This document shows positions 60,029 to 64,000 of a stretch of 64,000 bases of DNA, piece by piece. The translations under genes were made by a program, and so were the position numbers. The notes beneath the pieces are model-generated. The model was not told the origin of the DNA, made no database searches, and worked only from the letters and a program-made list of their open reading frames with translations. The stretch's first letter is position 1, and each line of letters opens with the position of its first letter. Source of the DNA: Abyssibacter sp036156195. Its GTDB lineage: Bacteria > Pseudomonadota > Gammaproteobacteria > Nevskiales > OUC007. The stretch lies in the NCBI GenBank assembly GCA_036156195.1, contig JAYZUZ010000009.1:62001-126000 (forward strand), read 5' to 3'.

Positions 60029-60951
60029 GGGCTGGCCGGGACCGGTGCATACGGGCAGCCACCCGCAGGTTGGTGTGATCGGAACTCGCGCACTGTCATG
60101 GCTGCATAGTCCGCCGATGCGGCCTCCAACCGAGGAATGAAAGGCTGCGCGCGATCGGGACAATCCAGCGCCAGCCACGCCGTCACCAGATTGTTCACCG
60201 CAGCCAGCCAGTCAGGCCGCAATGCCACAGCCTTGGTTAAAGCCTGTGCTGCGTCTGGCCAGGCATCCAATGCGGCTCGCTGATTGCCGTAGGCAAACCA
60301 GGCCAGCGATTGATCCGGCCAGCGCCGTGTCGCGGCCGCAAGTGCGCGCTCAGCAGCCTGCGGCTGCCCAATCGCAGCGAGATCGTCCGCCGCGCGCACC
60401 CAAGCCTCCAGCGTCGCCGCCGATGGCACATGATCGGGATGGGCCACCATCATCCCCCAGCGATTGGCGCCGCGCCACGCACGGTCGAAGGCCTTGCGGC
60501 TCATCGACCGAAGGCGCTCGGTGCCGGATCGCAACAGCCAGCCGCGATGATCGATACCGATGACAACGGCGTAGTGCCAGATCGGCCACCACGCGGGCCC
60601 AAGATTGAGCAGCACCAGAACCGGGTAGCCGGCCTCGAGCGCATTCGCGAGTGCCCCAGCGCTTGGCTCGAGCAGCACGGGCAACCGCCCTGCCCGACGC
60701 GTGGCTGCAAGCAGCTCCGGCTGCAGACTTCCCTGGCGGCCCGCAATCCAGACGGCGTCCACAAGCGCATCCGGCGTGGTCTGCACACCGCTGTCGACCA
60801 ACACGGTGGCAAGCGCGGCCGGGCCACACTGGTAGCGCTGCTGGGGAAAAAACGGGGTTTGCTGCAGTTCCAGCGCCGGTGAGGGCACGGAGCGCAGCGG
60901 TGCAGATTGATGCGCGCAGCCGCCAAGCAGGGCGGCTGCGAGCAGGATCAA
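60025..60951 (-). CDS. PA2778-family C39-like cysteine peptidase with TPR tail, lipoprotein
   Basis: About 308 residues. A lipobox (LLAAALLGGC) is followed by a papain-like C39 domain: QRYQCGPAALATVLVDSG (catalytic Cys), WPIWHYAVVIGID (catalytic His) and a downstream Asp. The C-terminal 110 residues are TPR-like helices (AAERALAAATRRWPDQSLAW...). The family is known beside PA2779-type genes but unstudied. Starts without ATG: TTG at 60951, or CTG at 60960, which would overlap the preceding stop as CTGA. Its stop overlaps that of queG. Confidence 0.85.
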   Translation of the reverse strand: MILLAAALLGGCAHQSAPLRSVPSPALELQQTPFFPQQRYQCGPAALATVLVDSGVQTTPDALVDAVWIAGRQGSLQPELLAATRRAGRLPVLLEPSAGALANALEAGYPVLVLLNLGPAWWPIWHYAVVIGIDHRGWLLRSGTERLRSMSRKAFDRAWRGANRWGMMVAHPDHVPSAATLEAWVRAADDLAAIGQPQAAERALAAATRRWPDQSLAWFAYGNQRAALDAWPDAAQALTKAVALRPDWLAAVNNLVTAWLALDCPDRAQPFIPRLEAASADYAAMTVREFRSHQPAGGCPYAPVPASP

Positions 60952-60956
60952 TCGGT

Positions 60957-61325
60957 TCAGAAGCTGCTGAAGACGTTTGTCACGCCGACCAACTCCAGGA
61001 TGATCAGCACGATGAAGACGATCCCGACGACTTCGACCAACCCGGCGCCGGCGGGCATCTGCTCAAATTCGGCAGCCAACTGCGCCAATTCAGCGTCTGT
61101 CATGGCGTCCAGACGCGCGTCAACGCGCTCTTCGGACACGCCGTAGGCCAGGAGTGTCTGCCGCACATCATCGCGGGACAGCACACGGTCGACCTGCGCA
61201 CGATGATCCACGCGCATGGCTTCCTGCGTCCCCACCATGGCGGCCGAGGCCGCGCCAAGCATGCCCATATTGACCAGCACACTGACCAGCCCAGCCACGA
61301 TCCAGCGGTTTGCAGCTCGCATCAT
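60957..61325 (-). CDS. PA2779-family membrane protein
   Basis: About 122 residues from the ATG at 61325 (GGAG 6 bases upstream). A signal-like N-terminal helix (WIVAGLVSVLVNMGMLGAASA) is followed by a helical, charged region with RVLSRDDVRQTLLAYGVSEE and DARLDAMTDAELAQLAAEFEQMPAG, and a C-terminal TM (GLVEVVGIVFIVLIILELVGV). It is always paired with the PA2778-type peptidase. Function unknown; it might be a substrate or an anchor for it. Confidence 0.85.
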   Translation of the reverse strand: MMRAANRWIVAGLVSVLVNMGMLGAASAAMVGTQEAMRVDHRAQVDRVLSRDDVRQTLLAYGVSEERVDARLDAMTDAELAQLAAEFEQMPAGAGLVEVVGIVFIVLIILELVGVTNVFSSF

Positions 61326-61394
61326 TTCGCACTCCATTGCTAGTAACGGAACGCCATACAGTACCGGAACAACACTCCGGTAGCAGCCGCTTGA

Positions 61395-63041
61395 TCAACT
61401 CCCGCCCGCGACAGTCTCGAGAATGCGGCGCAGGAGCGCAGCTGTGGAGGGATCGTGCTCGCCAGGTACGGCAACCCGCAGCTCGTCATCAATGACGCTG
61501 GCCAGCTTCTTCCCGAGCTCGACCCCCCATTGATCGAAGGCATTGATGCCCCAGACCACGCTCTGGACGAAGACCTTGTGCTCGTACAAAGCCAGCAAGG
61601 CACCCAGGGACCGGGCATCGATGCATGGCATGAGCAGGGTTGTACTTGGCCGGCTTCCTTCGAAGACGCGGTGGGGGATTGCATCCTCCAACGCCTGACC
61701 CGACAAGCCCTGGGCCTGGAGCTCTTGGCGCACTTGGTCCGCAGACTTGCCCTGCATCAACGCTTCGCTCTGCGCCAAGCAGTTCGCCATCAGCATGCGG
61801 TGCTGGTCGCCATGATCATGATCCAGCGACACCGGCAGGATGAAGTCCACCGGTAAGGCCGACGGGCCCTGGTGCAACATCTGAAAAAATGCGTGTTGTC
61901 CGTTGGTGCCCACATCTCCCCACAGCGCAGGCACCGTCTGGTGCTGCACCGCGGAACCATCGCTGGCAACAGACTTGCCGTTGGACTCCATCTCCAGCTG
62001 CTGCAAGTAGGCCGGGACCCGTGCCAATGCCTGGGCGTAGGGGACGATGACCTGTGAGGGCAGCCGCAGTCCGTTGGTGTTCCAGATGCCAATGAGTGCC
62101 ATCCAGACTGCTGCATTGGCCTCCAGAGGCATGCTGCGCACATGCTCGTCCATCGCATGTGCACCGGCGAGCAAAGCCCGGAAGCCGTCCATACCCAGCG
62201 ACAGCGCAATCGACAAACCCACCGCCGACCACAGGGAGTAACGGCCACCGACCCAGGGCCAAAAGCCGAACATGTTGTCGACATCGATCCCGAAGTCTGC
62301 GACCCGCTGCGCTGCCGTCGACACAGCAACGAAATGCCGGGCCACGGCGTCTTCGCCCAGCGCCTGCACGAGCCATTGCCTTGCGCTGCGGGCATTGGCC
62401 AGGGTTTCCGCCGTCCCGAATGATTTGGAGGTCACGACAACAAGCGTTGTTGCGGGTCGCAGCTGCGCCAGCACGCGTGTCAGCTCTGTGGCGTCGACAT
62501 TGGAAACAAAATGAGGCCTGGGGCCGCGCACCTGCTCGGCGAGCGCCTCGCAGACCATCCGCGGGCCGAGATCCGAGCCGCCGATCCCGATATTCACGAC
62601 ATCGGTGATCGGCTCCCCGGTTGCCCCAGTCCATGCGCCAGACCGCACACGATGAACAAAGGCTTCCATGCGATCGAGCACGCCGTGTACATCGGCGGCG
62701 ACTGCAGGGCCGCCCGGCGGGTGTGCCGCGTCACGCGGTGCGCGCAGGGCCATGTGGAGGGCGGCACGGCCCTCGGTGAAATTAACGGGATCGCCCGCGA
62801 ACTGCTGCCGCAAATGATCTGCGACCCGAGCCGAGCGCGCCAGCGACCACAGGGCCTGCAGGCCCTGCGCATCCACGCGCTGCTTGGAAAAGTCCAGATA
62901 GAGGCCGACAGCCTCGAGACTCATGCGCTCGACACGGTCCGGCTCGGCAGCGAACAACTCGGACGTCCGCCGCCCGCCCACAGCCTTGACCGCCGCGTCG
63001 AGCTGCGACCACGCAGCCGCTGAAGCACCCGTGGGGCGCAT
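61395..63041 (-). CDS. pgi: glucose-6-phosphate isomerase
   Basis: A 548-residue glycolytic/gluconeogenic enzyme, length as in E. coli (549). Motifs: ITDVVNIGIGGSDLGPRMV, VVTSKSFGTAETLANA, WVGGRYSLWSAVGLSIAL (the PGI signature) and GINAFDQWGVELGKKLA. The start is ATG at 63041; a TTG one codon earlier is less likely. It lies 49 bases downstream of panD, as in Pseudomonas. Confidence 0.98.
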   Translation of the reverse strand: MRPTGASAAAWSQLDAAVKAVGGRRTSELFAAEPDRVERMSLEAVGLYLDFSKQRVDAQGLQALWSLARSARVADHLRQQFAGDPVNFTEGRAALHMALRAPRDAAHPPGGPAVAADVHGVLDRMEAFVHRVRSGAWTGATGEPITDVVNIGIGGSDLGPRMVCEALAEQVRGPRPHFVSNVDATELTRVLAQLRPATTLVVVTSKSFGTAETLANARSARQWLVQALGEDAVARHFVAVSTAAQRVADFGIDVDNMFGFWPWVGGRYSLWSAVGLSIALSLGMDGFRALLAGAHAMDEHVRSMPLEANAAVWMALIGIWNTNGLRLPSQVIVPYAQALARVPAYLQQLEMESNGKSVASDGSAVQHQTVPALWGDVGTNGQHAFFQMLHQGPSALPVDFILPVSLDHDHGDQHRMLMANCLAQSEALMQGKSADQVRQELQAQGLSGQALEDAIPHRVFEGSRPSTTLLMPCIDARSLGALLALYEHKVFVQSVVWGINAFDQWGVELGKKLASVIDDELRVAVPGEHDPSTAALLRRILETVAGGS

Positions 63042-63090
63042 CAACGGCGGAATTCAGATGTCTGGGAGTCGATGCGGCCAGACAACCGCA

Positions 63091-63471
63091 TCAGGCCGCC
63101 TGCACCGGAATGACATTGCGCGAGTGAGTCACCTGATTGGTTTCATCCAGGTAGACCAGTCGCGGCTTGTGGCGCTTGGCTTCGGCTTCGTCCATGCCAC
63201 AGTAGGCACAAATGATCAGCCGGTCCCCAGGCTGCGCCTTATGAGCGGCGGCGCCATTGACGGAAATCACGCGTGAGCCGCGTTCACCCAGAATCGCGTA
63301 GGTTTCAAAACGCTCACCGTTGGTGACGTTGTAAATCTGCACCTGTTCGTATTCCAGAATGCCGGCAGCATCCAGCAAATCCTGGTCGATTGCGCAGGAA
63401 CCCTCATAGTCCAGTTCCGCATGCGTAACGCAGGCGCGATGCAGCTTGGCTTTCAGCAGGGTGACGTTCAT
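63091..63471 (-). CDS. panD: aspartate 1-decarboxylase
   Basis: A 126-residue pro-enzyme making beta-alanine for pantothenate. It self-cleaves between Gly24 and Ser25 (YEGSCAID) to create the pyruvoyl cofactor. MNVTLLKAKLHRACVTHAEL, the conserved Tyr/Asn residues and GDRLIICAYCGMDEAEA are present. Same length as E. coli PanD. Third in the usual panB-panC-panD order, 161 bases after panC. Confidence 0.98.
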   Translation of the reverse strand: MNVTLLKAKLHRACVTHAELDYEGSCAIDQDLLDAAGILEYEQVQIYNVTNGERFETYAILGERGSRVISVNGAAAHKAQPGDRLIICAYCGMDEAEAKRHKPRLVYLDETNQVTHSRNVIPVQAA

Positions 63472-63632
63472 AGGGCGAACCTCGCCAGATATCGTGACCA
63501 AACTCGGTGGTTTGCGTCAGTTGGAATCAATCGTGGGGATCTGGTGCGTAACCCGGGCTCGTAGGACGGCGCGACCACTGTTGTCAGAACCCCCGCACCA
63601 GCCGGGTAGTTTAAACGCCGGAACTAACCGCC

Positions 63633-64000
63633 TCAAGCACGCAAGGCGGGATCCTGCAGTGTAATGTTGTCAATCAGCCGCGCAGAGCCCAGAACTGCAG
63701 CCACCAGCACGACGAAATCGGCCGCATCGACACTTGGCGAATCCAGCGTGGGGGTGGCGATCTTCAGGTACTGCGGTTCAAACCCGGCGTCCGTCAACTG
63801 CCTGAGCCCATCGGATTCCAGGACATCAAAGTCCCGACGACCGGCCAGCAAGGCCCGACCGGTTGCCAGCAAGACACGACGCAGCGTTGCCGCCTGGTCC
63901 CGCTGCGCTTGGCTGAGGTACCGGTTGCGACTGCTCATCGCCAGACCATTGGCTTCACGCACGGTGGCTCCAGACACGATGCGCACCGGCATGTGTAGAT
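63633..64000 (-). CDS. panC: pantothenate synthetase, 3' part (window edge)
   Basis: The last 122 codons of panC; the N-terminal nucleotide-binding half lies beyond the window. The visible part has LHMPVRIVSGATVREANGLA and the family SSRNRYLS motif, followed by the C-terminal domain (FEPQYLKIATPTLDSP ... AAVLGSARLIDNI). It condenses pantoate with beta-alanine, the product of PanD next door. The ATG visible at 63992 is internal. Confidence 0.95.
   Translation of the reverse strand, partial: LHMPVRIVSGATVREANGLAMSSRNRYLSQAQRDQAATLRRVLLATGRALLAGRRDFDVLESDGLRQLTDAGFEPQYLKIATPTLDSPSVDAADFVVLVAAVLGSARLIDNITLQDPALRA

Overview
The window is about 64 kb of dense, GC-rich bacterial chromosome with one tRNA gene, no insertion sequence, no CRISPR array, no prophage gene and no gap longer than about 245 bp between genes. 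Several blocks have classic gammaproteobacterial gene order: rpsP-rimM-trmD-rplS beside ffh-ypjD-corB; dnaB/alr with rpsF-rpsR-rplI, rlmB and rnr; purA-hisZ-DUF2065-hflC-hflK-hflX-hfq-miaA-mutL-amiB-tsaE-nnr with divergent queG; and panC-panD-pgi. The order resembles Pseudomonas and related deep-branching Gammaproteobacteria, and the PA2778/PA2779-type pair fits that. Genus cannot be decided from the sequence.

Layout. 1-9.8 kb is mixed accessory content: the tail of a cyclic-nucleotide-binding protein, a small membrane protein, an alpha/beta hydrolase with a cysteine at the nucleophile position, a three-gene minus-strand run (sorbosone dehydrogenase-like propeller, SppA, hydrolase), a 2-Cys peroxiredoxin next to thioredoxin reductase, a class II aldolase-like protein, an esterase and a DUF4870-type membrane protein. 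9.9-16.5 kb holds a 58-residue acidic lipoprotein and a tightly overlapped tetR-OMF-MFP-RND efflux operon. 16.7-19.5 kb is a cell-wall pair: an M15 (MepK-like) peptidase and a YcbB/LdtD-like L,D-transpeptidase. 19.5-22.8 kb is htpG with a near-consensus heat-shock promoter, plus a dCACHE-HAMP sensor without an output domain. 22.9-29.6 kb is translation, SRP and CorB housekeeping. 29.6-33.7 kb is a penicillin-acylase-family lipoprotein and radA.

33.9-38.1 kb is the most interesting accessory unit: a CHASE2-TPR-Ser/Thr kinase, a PP2C phosphatase overlapping it by one base, and a double-FHA protein. The kinase juxtamembrane region and the FHA linker share a Leu-Glu-(Glu/Gln)-Thr-(Val/Met)-Ile-Leu motif, which suggests how phospho-threonine could connect the two proteins. 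38.2-60 kb is the conserved replication, ribosome, RNA-decay, purine, Hfq/HflKC, mismatch-repair and cell-wall block. 60-64 kb holds the PA2778/PA2779-like pair, pgi, panD and the 3' end of panC.

Regulatory DNA that can be read directly includes the sigma-32 promoter of htpG, promoters of rpsP, rpsF, amiB and tRNA-Leu, several intrinsic terminators, a possible leaderless nnr transcript, and a long hairpin between hfq and hflX that would bury the hflX Shine-Dalgarno. Three convergent gene pairs end with stop codons overlapping inside CTAG or CTAA. All functional names come from reading motifs and gene order; no database search was possible.
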